A stretch of 64,000 nt of DNA from Adiantum capillus-veneris (GCA_014529385.2 CM043944.1:67027395-67091394); one strand, 5' to 3'; positions 1-13,141 are shown, counted from the stretch's first letter. Notes: generated by a model from the letters alone, not told the origin. A program made the numbers and translations.

Positions 1-2379
1 TTGCATCATTGGTGTCTCATCCTGCATAAAGAACCTGAACTGAAGCGGTTTGGAATGTCCAACAAGTATGTCTTGTCCATCACAAAGATAGCCATCACAA
101 TATTGCTTGAAATCGGGGATCTTTGTGAGAAAAAATGGAGCTGGAGATGAAGATGAGCTGTTTCGTAATGTATCCATCAAATGTGGCAAAGTATAGGTTT
201 GTGTAACTCTCAACTTCTCTGAAAACCTACTAAACATGGCGTCTATGTCCTCATGTGTATGCCCAACCATTAAAAATCCCAGCTGGATGGTTTTGAAAAC
301 ACCCCTTGCAACAAGCATTGACAAATAGGCAAATAAGTATCGATTTTTGTTTTCCCCTGCACAATTATCCAATTGTAGCAACAAGTTCTCTGGCAATCTG
401 CGAAATGTTGACCCCAATTCCTCTTCTGCAATTTCTGACGACTGCACAATGGGCTCTTTTCCATCACTCAAGTTATGGTAGTCCAAAGCATCCCTTGAGT
501 TCAAAGCATGTAGTAGTGAAATATTGCTCCTTGGAAGTCCATTTGTTACTAGATCACCAAGAGGATGCTTATCTATCCTCTCGAGGTTATGTAAACAATT
601 AGCAATTGAGCCAATTGTAAGATTTGGATCAGCTGGCCACAAACCATTCAAGACAAAGTGTCCGTAATGACCTTCTCCATGTCCATGAGTGATCATGCCA
701 ATCAATGCCACCTGCAGATTATATCCTGAATCCACACCCTTGGGAACAATGCGTAATCTAGGAATGGCAGTCTTCTTTTGATCCATCTTATCATGGATTA
801 TGCATACATATTTTTGTGGTTGAGTTTCTGAATACGTGCGCCATGCATAATATAGGCTTCTGCAACTCTTTTGTTGTGCCATGTGAACTTCTCTCTCCCT
901 CAAGAGAAGAGCTCTCTCTTCAAGAGAAGGTTTAGCTTCTAACCTTGCCTTGATTGAGCTACAAATATTGCACTTAGAGAACTCACTCGTCTTTGTTAAA
1001 GTGACATGTGGGTACTCTTTGTTCCAAATTCTACCAAAAGAAGATTGGGATAGCTTCTTCTCATAGCCCATTTGGTCAAGTGTCGTGTTGATTTCACATA
1101 AAATATCCACTTGTTTGTATGTTGATGGAATCACCAATTGAGTCTCTCTTGAGCCATCTAGCAGTGTTCTACTTCTATGTGGCATCTTCTCAGAGTTGTT
1201 TTCCACAAACTCATTTAGTAGTGCTCTTGCTAAACTAGTATGTTGAAGTCCCCTTCTCAATGTACATGTGTTCCCATGTACATATTGGCGCACACCATTT
1301 TCAAAGTTCTCCTTGTATCGATAAAATGATGTCTTTGGTATTCCATGTAGCTCATACCATGCTCTACAACAAACAATAGAGCCATTTAGCCTGAATTGGT
1401 ATCGTGACTTCTCATCTTTCTGATAACATATAGAAAGAACATCATAAACATAATTAGTGCGTGATTTTTGAGACTCTCCCCAAAATTGTTGTCGTAACCT
1501 TGTCACCATATCACGATCTGCAAATTGGCAGCATTTTTGTGCACAACAATCAATGCATGATACCCTTTGAATTGATTTGTTTGAAAGGTAAAAAGTCGAA
1601 GCTGGTGCTGCTTTTGATTTTTGAGTCCTGTTCATGAAAGTGTATCGTCTCTTCCTTGACAACTGGACAACATTACTCCCATCAAGTTTTTTTCCAACAT
1701 TGCCATCGTTGGATACATCCTCATATGTAGCATGCATGCCATCAACAGGAACAAAGCGTTGTAATGGGCTCCCATTCAACATTGTTGTCTGCTTGATGGG
1801 CCACTTTAGCAAAGTGATGCTACCCACTTCAACCACATCATCAATGCTTGCATTTTCTCTTTCAATACCCACACCCACACAATCAGGACCAAGTTCCTGA
1901 AAGTTGACATAATCATGTGGAAATACATATAAGATGGTCCCTTCATTCATGGTTTGCATCATTGTGTCATCTTTTAAAAGGACCCTCTGATTTCTCCAAG
2001 ACTCTCGAATCATTGCTTCAAATTCTGGGCTTGTCATAGGTATTGCATCTGTAACTAGAGGATCAGAATGATCATGTTCTTCATCACCATTGTAGCTTTC
2101 GTGTGGATCAATTAAGTTCCCATTTAATACAAAAGATTGCAAAAGAAGCTTTGACCATCGAACAACACTCCATAATGAGCCTTGGAGAGATGAAGTATCC
2201 ATTGTAGGAAAAGGTAGGACCACATCCTTCAAGCATTCCTCCACTAGTATGGAGACATTTCCCAGCCCTATCTTTGTACCACCACAAGTGGAATCTGGAT
2301 CTGTTCTACACACACAACCAATACCAACGATTTCATTGTCAAGTATCATATGTACTTTCTCCCCAGATTCGAAGTCCAT
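1..2379 (-). CDS. DDE transposase-like protein, partial (runs off left edge)
   Basis: The minus-strand frame is open for 793 codons from ATG at 2379-2377 to base 1 with no stop; I checked every triplet. The start follows an acceptor (polypyrimidine tract then ACAG at 2381-2384). The N-terminus (about residues 1-85) resembles the DUF8039-type domain of plant transposons. A Cys cluster (CIDCCAQKCC, about 275-284) and KCNIC (about 469-473) look zinc-binding. The catalytic core has IHDKMD (D530), HGHGEGHYGH, QLDNCAGENKN (D671, with the Asn that often follows the second Asp) and VGHTHEDID (E710), a convincing DDE triad with 38 residues between D671 and E710. Such proteins, possibly the DUF7869 type, occur in plants, algae, fungi and animals as transposon relics. 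It is intact as far as visible. The C-terminus lies outside the window. It is divergent from the plus-strand gene at 13380. Confidence 0.85.
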   Translation of the reverse strand, partial: MDFESGEKVHMILDNEIVGIGCVCRTDPDSTCGGTKIGLGNVSILVEECLKDVVLPFPTMDTSSLQGSLWSVVRWSKLLLQSFVLNGNLIDPHESYNGDEEHDHSDPLVTDAIPMTSPEFEAMIRESWRNQRVLLKDDTMMQTMNEGTILYVFPHDYVNFQELGPDCVGVGIERENASIDDVVEVGSITLLKWPIKQTTMLNGSPLQRFVPVDGMHATYEDVSNDGNVGKKLDGSNVVQLSRKRRYTFMNRTQKSKAAPASTFYLSNKSIQRVSCIDCCAQKCCQFADRDMVTRLRQQFWGESQKSRTNYVYDVLSICYQKDEKSRYQFRLNGSIVCCRAWYELHGIPKTSFYRYKENFENGVRQYVHGNTCTLRRGLQHTSLARALLNEFVENNSEKMPHRSRTLLDGSRETQLVIPSTYKQVDILCEINTTLDQMGYEKKLSQSSFGRIWNKEYPHVTLTKTSEFSKCNICSSIKARLEAKPSLEERALLLREREVHMAQQKSCRSLYYAWRTYSETQPQKYVCIIHDKMDQKKTAIPRLRIVPKGVDSGYNLQVALIGMITHGHGEGHYGHFVLNGLWPADPNLTIGSIANCLHNLERIDKHPLGDLVTNGLPRSNISLLHALNSRDALDYHNLSDGKEPIVQSSEIAEEELGSTFRRLPENLLLQLDNCAGENKNRYLFAYLSMLVARGVFKTIQLGFLMVGHTHEDIDAMFSRFSEKLRVTQTYTLPHLMDTLRNSSSSSPAPFFLTKIPDFKQYCDGYLCDGQDILVGHSKPLQFRFFMQDETPMMQ

Positions 2380-2469
2380 CCTGTAAGTAAAAAGATTACA
2401 TTGTTAAATCCATAGTTATAGAAAAATACTCTTCAAACCAAAAATCATGCTACAACATGAAAAAGGTTT

Positions 2470-4140
2470 GCATAGGTTGGACAAGTGGTGAACCTTGAGA
2501 CCAAATCCTCCTTGCTATATTAATGGAAGCAAGGTTGGACAAGTGGTGGACCTTGAAACCAAAGCCTCTTTGCTATATGAGAGCATAGGTTGGACAAGTG
2601 GTGGACCTAGTTGTAATACCCACTGCCACCTATCAACTACTATAGGACTATGCTTTCCAATGTCCAAGTATCCCTTGAGTCTTTCAAGGTTGAACACGTG
2701 GTGGACCTTGAAACAAAAATCCCCTTTCTATATCAGAGCATAGCTTGGACAAGTGGTGGACCTAGTTATAATGCCCAATATCCAAGGTGAAATACCTTAG
2801 GACTTTGCTACCTTGCTTGCCAATGTTTACGTAGCCCCTCATTTCTTTAATGGAAGTAAGGTTGGACAAGTGGTGGACCTTGAAACCAAAGCCTCTTTGC
2901 TATATAAGAGCATAGGTTGGACCTAGTTTTAATACCCACTGCCACCTATCAACTACTATAAGACTATGCTTTCCAATGTCCAAGTATCCCTTGAGTCTTT
3001 CAAGGTTGAACACGTGGTGGACCTTGAAACAAAAATCCCCTTTCTATATTAGAAAGGTTGAACACATGGTGGACCTTGAAACGAAAATCCCCTTTCTTTA
3101 TCAGAGCATAGCTTGACAAGTATCCTTGATTCAAGTTGAACACGTGGTGGACCTTGAAACAAAAATCCCCCATATTAGAAGGTTGAACACATGGTGGACC
3201 TTGAAACGAAAATCCCCTTTCTTTATGAGAGCATAGCTTGGACAAGTGGTGGACCTAGTTATAATGCCCATATCCAAGGTGAAACACCTTAGAACCTTGC
3301 TACCTTGCTTGCCAATGTTTACGTAGCCCCTCATTTCTTTAATGGAAGCAAGGTTGGACAAGTGGTGGACCTTGAAAGCAAAGCCTCTTTGCTATATGAG
3401 AGCATAGGTTGGACCTAGTTGTAATACCCACTGCCACCTATCAACTACTATAGGACTATGCTTTCCAATGTCCAAGTATCCCTTGAGTCTTGCAAGGTTG
3501 AACACGTGGTGGACCTTGAAACCAAAATCCCCTTTCTATATCAGAGCATAGCTTGGACAAGTGGTGGACCTAGTTATAAAGCCCCTCCTTTCTTTAATGG
3601 AAGAAAGGTTGGAAAAGTGGTGAATCTTGAAACCCAAACCCTTTGGCTATATATAGAGGATATCTTGGACAAGTGGTGGGCTTAGTTGTAGTATCCAATG
3701 TCCAAGGTCCAAGGTGAACTATGTAAAGACCTTACTTCCAAAAACAGAGTCGTACAAGTGGTTCTCCTTGAAACCAAAACCTCCTTAGTGTATTAGAACA
3801 TAGCTTGGAGAAGTGGTGGACTTAGTTGTAATGGTGAATGTCCAAAGCAAACTATTATAGGACCTTGCTTCCCAAATCAAGTTTGGACAAGTGGTGGATC
3901 TTGAAACCAAAACCCCCTTACTCTATTAGAGCATAGCTTAGATAAGTGGTGGACCTAGCTGCCATGGAAAATGTTCAATCTGAACTGCTGCAAGACCTTG
4001 CTATTAAATGTCTAAGTAGAGCTAGCTTCTTTAATGGAATCAAGGTTGGGAAAGTGGTGCATCTTGAAACCAAAAGCCCTTTATTGTATTAGAGCATAGC
4101 TTGGACAAGTGAGGGACCTAGTTTTAATGTGTGATGTCCA
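2470..4140 (+). repeat. GGACAAGTGGTGGACC repeat array, block 1 (plus orientation)
   Basis: Tandem degenerate copies of TTGGACAAGTGGTGGACCTTG, spaced irregularly with alternating fillers such as GAAACCAAAGCCTCTTTGCTATAT and CACTGCCACCTATCAACTACTATA. The longer composite unit containing AATGGAAGCAAGGTTGGACA recurs near 2520, 2850 and 3345. Copies decay toward 4.1 kb. Short open frames here are by-products of the repeat, not genes. Confidence 0.95.
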
Positions 4141-5757
4141 AAGAAAAGTATTACAAGACCTTGCTTTCCAATATTTGAATTGGTCAAGTGGTTAAAACTA
4201 AGTATAAAACTTTGACCATTTTCTTCTCGAATTGCCAAAAAGCTAGTTTTAGACACCCCTAAATGAAAATGGTTTAGGGTGGCCTTAAACAATGTTTTTT
4301 CAAAGACTTGAACAAAAGGGTTGTCGAAGAGTAATGACAATTTATTGTGGCTTGAAGTGCCTGAGTATGTGAAAACAAGCCTAGGTTTTCCACGAGGCAA
4401 AAGGTGACATAATAAGAACATTGGAAAGTTAGGATTGACCATGTGGCCTAAACTTTGGCAAGTGAAGTGGTGGCCAAGTTTTGTGGCACAGTGTGCACTT
4501 GGTCCTATATGTGTTGACCACTTGGCTAAATCTAGGACCATAAGGCCAAACCTTTGGCACCTTAAATATAGTATGGGACATAATCTAGAACTGCTATAGT
4601 AAATTAGTAGTATAGCTAATATGTTAATATTTGTATTATATTTAAGTATATGCTAATATAATTTATGTTCAAAATTTCACTAATGAAGAATGTTCCCATT
4701 TAGCACTCCAGATGCGGGGTCTTAGGGCAATGCCACAATGGGGTGACAAGGCAGCGCTTCCACGTGAGGTTTGGGGTAGCGCTCTTGATGGGGATGTGGA
4801 ATATAGCGCTCTCGATGGCGGGGCTTGGGAGGTTGATTTTGGGATATTGTTCTGGGCGGGGTCCGGGGCAGCTCCCCGGGCGGGGTCAAGGGGGGCATTT
4901 TTTTTTTAAAGTGAATTCCTAGTATAGAGTTACGCATGTTTTTCATATTTTCAACCATGATTTCTTTAATTTTGGCCGTGTGAATTGGTTAATTTTTTAT
5001 ATTGCTTTTGTTTTTTTTAATCCTATGATAAAACATGGACTTGTAGCATACGTGGCATTCTAATAAACCCTATCAAGATTAGGCACACAGAGAGCGCACG
5101 AGAAACGCACACAGAGAAAGCAGGCGAGCAGCAAAAACACAGAAAGCGCACACGGATCGCACACAGTTGGAGTATACGCGCGCGTAGAGGAGCAAGCTCG
5201 GCATCGTACACAACACACAGGTGGAGTGCACAGGATTGAAAGTTCGCGCACAAGATAAAGAAACAGCAGCGTACACAACGCTTTCCAGAAGGGCAGGATC
5301 GGGCAGTCTTCTCAGGAGACATTGCACACCTCACGAATAGAGAAAAAACAGGTATTTCTCTCTCTCTCACTCTCTGTCTTTCTCCATATAGAGAAGATGG
5401 TTCTCTGTAACTCTTCTTGCACACACACTCTCTCGTCAAAAGACAGAGATACATAGTTTAAAAGTATCCCCGCACACATACACATATTCCCACACATCGT
5501 CTTCCTCTCTTCCACATACATAACCACAGTGAAATCTGTTATCTTGCTGTCTCTCTCTTGAAAATACATGCACATATTCCCACACATCGTCTTCCTCACT
5601 TCCACATACATAACCACAATGAAATCTGTTATCTTGTTGTCTCTCTCTTGAAAATACGTGCACATATTCCCATACATCGTCTTCCTCTCTTCCACATACA
5701 TAAACACAGTGAAATTTGTTATCTTTCTCTCTCCTCTCTCTAAAAAACAGGTATTTA

Positions 5758-5789
<32 letters not shown>

Positions 5790-6229
5790 TGTATTTGCTA
5801 TCTCTCTCTTGAAAATACATGCTCATGTATGTGTGCGTCTGTGTTATCTATGTGTATGTATGTATATTTGTGTTATTTCATTGTAATACTCATACATAAT
5901 GCAGATACACAATTACACTTAATTACGATATGCACACATAGTATATATACATACATAAATATCACAAATAACTAACACATTGTAATACTAGTAAAATTGA
6001 ATGGAAGACTTACTTGCGTGATCTGTTAAAGTCGATTCTTGTAGCGAGTTCTGGATGTATGCTGAGCTGATTTTCCTCTAATCCATTTGTAGATATGATT
6101 GTAACTTCTGTTTCTCAAAAATAGTAGTGTTGTTTAGTGATACACCTAATGGACATAAATGGTTTAAACTAGGACATGTAGACCAAAAATACGTGTATTT
6201 CTTTGGATGAATATATACACTTTTTGGTG
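4141..6229. other. Non-array island between repeat blocks 1 and 2
   Basis: The array motif is absent here. The island holds AT-rich sequence (4560-4690), a G-rich patch (about 4710-4900, including GCGGGGTCCGGGGC), CT-rich sequence and a 90-bp tandem repeat. It lies between the divergent transposase-like and plus-strand genes, so promoters or 5' exons for either could lie here. No convincing coding region was seen; the 150-codon minus frame at 4089-4541 has no recognisable domain and runs into the array. Confidence 0.5.
5480..5748. repeat. 90-bp tandem repeat, three copies
   Basis: CACATATTCCCA(C/T)ACATCG begins near 5481, 5571 and 5661, giving an exact 90-bp period. Each copy ends in CTCTCTCTTGAAAATAC except the last, which degenerates into CT repeats and a (CT)n tract around 5757-5790. 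Frames open through it in both directions because 90 is divisible by three. Confidence 0.9.
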
Positions 6230-6489
6230 ACCCTTACCACAAGTGGTGGACCTTGAGACCAATGGACTATAAGGACCTCCAAACAATACCTTGTACACTC
6301 AATCCTTCTTGGTATCTAGGTTGGACAAGTGGTGGACCTTGTTCAAATTCTCTAACCACTCTCTCTAACATGGTGACATAATTTAGGTGTGATAAATTCA
6401 TATCTATGCAAACTAATATCAGTTTAGGCTTGTTAATTTGAATTTGTTTGAATTTATGTACAATATAATGATTTGAGGTTTGCATATTT

Positions 6490-6705
6490 GAATTTAGGTG
6501 GTATAATGATATCTTTTTGTGGTAAACTTGAATTTAAAATCAATTTTGCGTGGAATATTTTAAATTTAAGTAGTAAAATTTAAATTTTTATAAAAAAGTT
6601 TGAATTTTAAAATTTGGGCGGGATAGTTTAAAATTTAGGCGGGATATTTAAGATTTGGGAGGGATATTTTAAATTTAGGCGGGAAGGTTTTGAATTTATA
6701 GCGAG
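6490..6705. repeat. AT-rich short repeat carrying GGCGGGA boxes
   Basis: Irregular repeats of AATTTAGGCGGGATATTTTAA-like units. GGCGGGA occurs three times and GGGAGGGA once between about 6615 and 6690. It interrupts the 50-bp array near its start. The GGCGGGAA core resembles E2F-type sites, but that is only a sequence resemblance. Confidence 0.6.
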
Positions 6706-9700
6706 ATCTCCCTTACATAAGAGAGTATAGGTTGGACAAGTGGTGGACCTTCAAGCTAGAGCATCCATGCTACTGGACATGATAGGTAGGGAATCTAGTT
6801 GAATATTGTATGTATAATATATATGTAATAGATCTTAGCTTGGACAAGTGGTGGACCTTGGAACCAAACCCCCATGTAAAACCTATCATGGTCACTCCAA
6901 GTGGTGAGAAAGAATAACCTTTAAGATGTAGCCTTATAGGTTGGACAAGTGGTGGACCTTAACACCCAGATATTCTTAATATAATGACATAGAGTGGAAA
7001 AGTGGTGAATCTTGAGACCAAACCACTCAGGCTACTAGCAATAATAGCTTGGACAAGTGGTGGACCTTGAATGTAAACCCCTCATCTACGACATATCGTG
7101 GGTTTAATGTTTTTCGATGGAGCCTAGCATCTTGGAGACATGGTGCACCTTGCTTCTCCTCATGTTTCAATGGAGCCTATCTTGGACAAATGGTGGAGCA
7201 TCCTTCTCTCCATGTTTCAATGGACCCTAGCTTAGACAAGGGGTGGACCTTTGCTTCTCTCTATGTTTCAATAGAGTTAGCTTGGACAAGTGGTGGACCT
7301 TGGAACCAAACCCCCATGTAAAACCTATCATGGTCACTCCAAGTAGTAAGAAAGAATAACCTTTAAGATGTAGCCTTATAGGTTGGACAAGTGGTGGACC
7401 TTAACACCCACATATTCTTAAAAAAGTGGTGAATCTTGAGACAAAACCACTCAGGCTACTAGCAATAATAGCTAGGGATAACCATTAAGATATAGTCTTT
7501 CAAGGGGTGAGAAAGAATAACCATTAAGATATAGTCTTATAGGTTGGACAAGTGGTGGACCTTAACACTCAAATATTCTTAATATAATGACAGAGAGTGG
7601 CAAAGTGGTGAATCTTGAGACCAAACCACATATGCTACTAGCGATAATAGGTCGGACAAATTGTGACCTTGAATGTAAACCCCCATCTACGAAATATCGT
7701 GGGTTTAATGTATTTCGATGGAGCCTAGCATCTTGGAGACATGGTGCAGCTTGCTTCCTGTCATGTTTCAATGGAGCCTATCTTGGACAAATGGTGGAGC
7801 ATCCTTCTCTCCATGTTTCAATGGACCCTAGCTTGGACAAGTGGTGGACCTTTGTTTCTCTCTATGTTTCAATAGAGTTAGCTTGGACAAGTGGTGGACC
7901 TTGGAACCAAACCCCCATGTAAAACCTATCATGGTCACTCCAAGTGGTAATAAAGAATAACCTTTAAGATGTAGCCTTATAGGTTGGACAAGTGGTGGAC
8001 CTTAACACGCGCATATTCTTAATATAATGACATAGAGTGGAAAAGTGGTGAATCTTGAGACCAAACCACTCAGGCTACTAGCAATAATAGCTTGGACAAG
8101 TGTTGGACCTTGAATGTAAACCCCTCATCTACGACATATCGTGGGTTTAATGTTTTTCGATGGAGCCTAGCATCTTGGAGACATGGTGCACCTTGCTTCT
8201 CCTCATGTTTCAATGGAGCCTACCTTGGACAAATGGTGGAGCATCCTTCTCTCCATGTTTCAATGGACCCTAGCTTAGACAAGGGGTGGACCTTTGCTTC
8301 TCTCTATGTTTCAATAGAGTTAGCTTGGACAAGTGGTGGACCTTGGAACCAAACCCCATGTAAAACCTATCATGGTCACTCCAAGTAGTAAGAAAGAATA
8401 AGCTTTAAGCTGTAGCCTTATAGGCTGGACAAGTGGTGGACCTTAACACCCACATATTCTTAATAAAAGTCGTGAATCTTGAGACCAAACCACCCAGGCT
8501 ACTAGCAATAATAGCTTGGACAAGTGGTGGACCTTGAATGTAAACCCCTCATCTACGAAATATCGTGGGTTTAATGTATTTCGATAGAGCCTAGCATCTT
8601 GGAGACATGGTGCAACTTGCTTCTCGTCATGTTTCAATGGAGCCTATCTTGGACAAATGGTGGAGCATCCTTCTCTCCATGTTTCAATGGACCCTATCTT
8701 GGACAAGTGGTGGACCTTTGTTTCTCTCTATGTTTCAATAGAGTTAGGTTGGAGAAGTGGTGGACCTTGGAACCAAACCCCCATGTAAAACCTATCATGG
8801 TCACTCCAAGTGGTAATAAAGAATAACCTTTAAGATGTAGCCTTAACACGCGCATATTCTTAATATAATGACATAGAGTGGAAAAGTGCTGAATCTTGAG
8901 ACCAAACCACTCAGGATACTACCAATAATAGCTTGGACAAGTGTTGGACATTGAATGTAAACCCCTCATCTATGACATATTGTGGGTTGAATGTTTTTCG
9001 ATGGAGCCTAGCATCTTGGAGAGATGGTTCACCTTGATTCTCCTCATGTTTCAATGGAGGCTACCTTGGACAAATGGTGGAGCATCCTTCTCTCCATGTT
9101 TCAATGGACCCTAGCTTAGACAAGGGGTGGACCTTTGCTTCTCTCTATGTTTCAATAGAGTAAGCTTGGACAAGTGGTGGACCTTGGAACCAAACCCCCA
9201 TGTAAAACCTATCATGGTCACTCCAAGTAGTAAGAAAGAATAACCTTTAAGATGTAGCCTTAAAGGTTGGACAAGTGGTGGACCTTAACACCCACATATT
9301 CTTAATAAAAGTGGTGAATCTTGAGACCAAACCACTCAGGCTACTAGCAATAATAGCTAGGGATAACCATTAAGATATAGTCTTTCAAGGGGTGAGAAAG
9401 AATAACCATTAAGATATAGTCTTATAGGTTGGACAAGTGGTGGACCTTAACACCCAAATATTCTTAATATAATGACAGAGAGTGGAAAAGTGGTGAATCT
9501 TGAGAGCAAACCACTCATGCTACTAGCGATAATAGGTTGGACAAATTGTTGATCTTGAATGTAAACTCCCCATGTACAAAATAACGTGGGTTTAAGGTAT
9601 TTCGATGGAGGCTAGCATCTTGGAGATATGGTGCAGCTTGCTTCTCTTCATGTTTCAATGGAGTCTATCTTGGACAAATGGTGGAGCATCCTTCTCTCCA

Positions 9701-12700
9701 TGTTTCAATAGACCCTAGCTTAGACAAGTGGTGGACCTTTGCTTCTCTCTATGTTTCAATAGAGTTAGCTTGGACAAGTGGTGGACCTTGGAACCAAACC
9801 CCCATGTAAAACCTTTCATGGTCACTCCAAGTGGTCAGAAAGAATAACCATTAAGATATAGTCTTATAGGTTGGACAAGTGGTGGACCTTAATACCCAAA
9901 TATTCTTAATATAATGACACAGAGTGAAAAAGTGGTGAATCTTGAGACCAAACCCCTCATGCTACTAGCGTTAATAGGTTGGACAACTGGTGGACCTTGA
10001 ATGTAAACCTTCCATGTTTCAATAGAGTTAGCTTCGACAAATGGTGGAGCATCCTTCTCTCCATGTTTCAATGGAGCCTAGCTTGGACAAGTGGTGGACC
10101 TTTGCTTCTCTCTATGAGAAGAATAAAGTTAGCTTGGATAAGTGGTGGACCTTGGAACCAAACCCCTATGTAAAACATATCATGGACATTTCAAGTGGTG
10201 AGAAAGAATACCCTTTAAGATATACCCTTATAGGTTGGACAAGTGGTCGACCTTAACACCTAGATCTTCTTTATATAATGACATAGAGTGGAAAAGTGGT
10301 GAATCTTGAGACCAAACCACTCATGCTACTAGGGATAATAGCTTGGAAAAGTGACTGACCTTGACGTTAAACCCCACATGTAAACAATATCGTGGGTTTA
10401 AGGTATTTCAATGGATCCTAGAATCTTGGAGACATGGTGCAACTTGCTTCTTTTCATGTTTCAATGAAGCCTATCTTCCACCAATGGGGGATCATCCTTC
10501 TCTAAATGTCTCAGTGGAGCCTAGCTTGGACAAGTGGTGGACCTTTGCTTCTCTCTATGTTTCCATAGAGTTAGCTTGGACAAGTGGTGGACCTTGAAAC
10601 CAAACCCCCATGTAAAACATATCATGGTCATTCCAAGTGGTGAGAAATAATACCCTTTAAGATCTAGCCTTATAGGTTGGACAAGTGGTCGACCTTAAAA
10701 CCTAGATCTTCATAATATAACGACATAGAGTGGAAAAGTGGTAAATCTTGAGACCAAACCACTCATGCTACTAAGATAATAGGTTGGACAAGTGGTGGAC
10801 CTTGAATGTAAACCCCCCATGTACGAAATATCATGGGTTTAAGGTATTTCAATGGAGCCTAGCATCTTGGAGACATGGTGCAGATTGCTTCCCTTCATGT
10901 TTCAATGGAGCCTATCTTGGACAAATGGTGGAGCATCCTTCTCTCCATGTTTCAATGGAGCCTAGCTTGGACAAGTGGTGGACCTTTGCTTCTCTCTATG
11001 TTTCAATAGAGTTAGCTTGGACAAGTGGTGGGCCTTGGAACCAAACTCCCATGTAAAACCTATCTTGGTAACTCCAAGTGGTGAGAAAGAATAAAGTTTA
11101 AGATATAGCCTTATAGGTTGGACAAGTGGTGGACCTTAGCACCCAGATATTCTTAATAGAATGACATAGAGTGGAAAAATGGTGAATCTTGAGACCAAAC
11201 CACTCATGCTACTAGAGATAATAGGTTGGACAAGTGGTGGACCTTGAATGTAAACCCCCCATGTACAAAATATCATGGGTTTGAGGTATTTCAATGGAGC
11301 CTAGCATCTTGGAGACATGGTGTAGCTTGCTTCTCTTCATGTTTCAATGGAGCGTATCTTGGACAAATGGTGGAGCATCCTTCTCTCCATGTTTCAATGG
11401 ACCCTAGCTTGGACAAGTGGTGGACCTTTGATTCTCTCTATGTTTCAATAGAGTTAGCTTGGACAAGTGGTGGACCTTGAAACAAAACCCCCATGTAAAA
11501 CCTATGCTGGTCACTCCAAGTGGTGAGAAAGAATAACCCTTAAGATATAGCCTTATAGGTTGGACAAGTGGTGGACCTTAACACCCAAATATTCTTAATA
11601 TAATGACATAGAGTGAAAAAGTGGTGAATCTTGAGACCAAACCACTCATGCTACTAGCGTTAATAGGTTGGACAAGTGGTGGACCTTGAATGTAAACCCC
11701 CCATGTTTCAATAGAGTTAGCTTCGACAAATGGTAGAGGATCCTTCTCTCCATGTTTCAATGGAGCCTAGCTTGGACAAGTGGTGGACCTTTGTTTCTCT
11801 CTATGTTTCAATAGAGTTAGCTTGGACAAGTGGTGGACCTTGGAGCCAAACCCCCATGTAAAACATATCATGGACATTTCAAGTGGTGAGAAAGAATACC
11901 CTTTAAGATATACCCTTATAGGTTGGACAAGTGGTCGACCTTAACACCCAGATCTTCTTAACGTAATGACATAGAGTGGAAAAGTGGTGAATCTTGAGAC
12001 CAAACCACTCATGCTACTAGAGATAATAGGTTGGACAAGTGGTGGACCTTGAATGTAAACTCCCCATGTACAAAATATCGTGGGTTTAAGGTATTTCAAT
12101 GGATCTTAGCATCTTGGAGACATGGTGCAGCTTGCTTCTCTTCATGTTTCAATGGAGCCTATCTTGGACAAATGGTGGAGCATCCTTCTCTCCATGTTTC
12201 AATGGACCCTAGCTTAGACAAGTGGTGGACCTTTGCTTCTCTCTATGTTTCAATAGAGTTAGCTTGGACAAGTGGTGGAACTTGGAACCAAACCCCCATG
12301 TAAAACCTATCATGGTCATTCCAAGTGGTGAGAAAGAATACCCTTTAAGATATAGCCTTATAGGTTGGACAAGTGGTGGACCTTAACACCCAGATCTTCT
12401 TAATATAATGACATAGAGTGGAAAAGTGGTGAATCTTGACATCAAACCACTCATGCTACTAGTGATAATAGGTTGGACAAGTGGTGGACCTTGAATGTAA
12501 ACCCCCCATGTACGAAATATCATGGGTTTAAGATATTTCAATGGAGCCTAGCATTTTGGAGACATGGTGCAGCTTGCTTCTCTTCATGTTTCAATCAAAC
12601 CTGGCTTGGACAAATGGTGGAGCATCCTTCTCTCCATGTTTCAATGGAGCCTAGCTTGGACAAGTGGTGGACCTTTGATTCTCTCTATGTTTCAATAGAG

Positions 12701-13141
12701 TTAGCTTGGACAAGTGGTGGACCTTGGAACCATACCCCTATGTAAAACCCATCATGTGCATTCCAAGTGGTGGTAAATAATACCATTTAAGATATAGCCT
12801 TATAGGTTGGACAAGTGGTGGACCTTAACACCCAGATCTTCTTAATATAATGACATAGAGTGGAAAAGTGGTGAATCTTGAGACCAAACCACTCATGCTA
12901 CTAGGGATAATAGGTTGGACAAGTGGTGGACCTTGAATTTAAACCCCACATATACAAAATATCATGGGTTTAAGGTATTTCAATGGAGCCTAGCATCTCA
13001 AAGACATGGTGCATCTTGCTTCTCTTCATGTTTCAATGGAGCCTATTTTGGACAAATGGTGGAGCATCCTTCTCTCCATGTTTCAATGGACCCTAGATTG
13101 GACAAGTGGTGGACCTTTGCTTCTCTCTATGTTTCAATATA

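Larger units (their letters stand above)
2381..6013 (-). other. Candidate 5' UTR intron of the transposase-like gene
   Basis: The acceptor at 2381-2394 is strong. The best matching upstream donor I see on the minus strand is AA/GTAAGT, with its GT at 6013-6012. That would put a noncoding first exon just to the right of 6014 and place repeat array block 1 inside the intron. The acceptor is well supported; the donor choice is inference, and a transcript read would decide it. Confidence 0.35.

Noticed and set aside
4089-4541. 150-codon minus-strand frame
   Set aside because: No domain, overlaps decayed array motifs, and no splice or start context.
4712-4958. G-rich coding-like frames on both strands
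   Set aside because: Short, compositional, and overlapping on opposite strands; no family resemblance.
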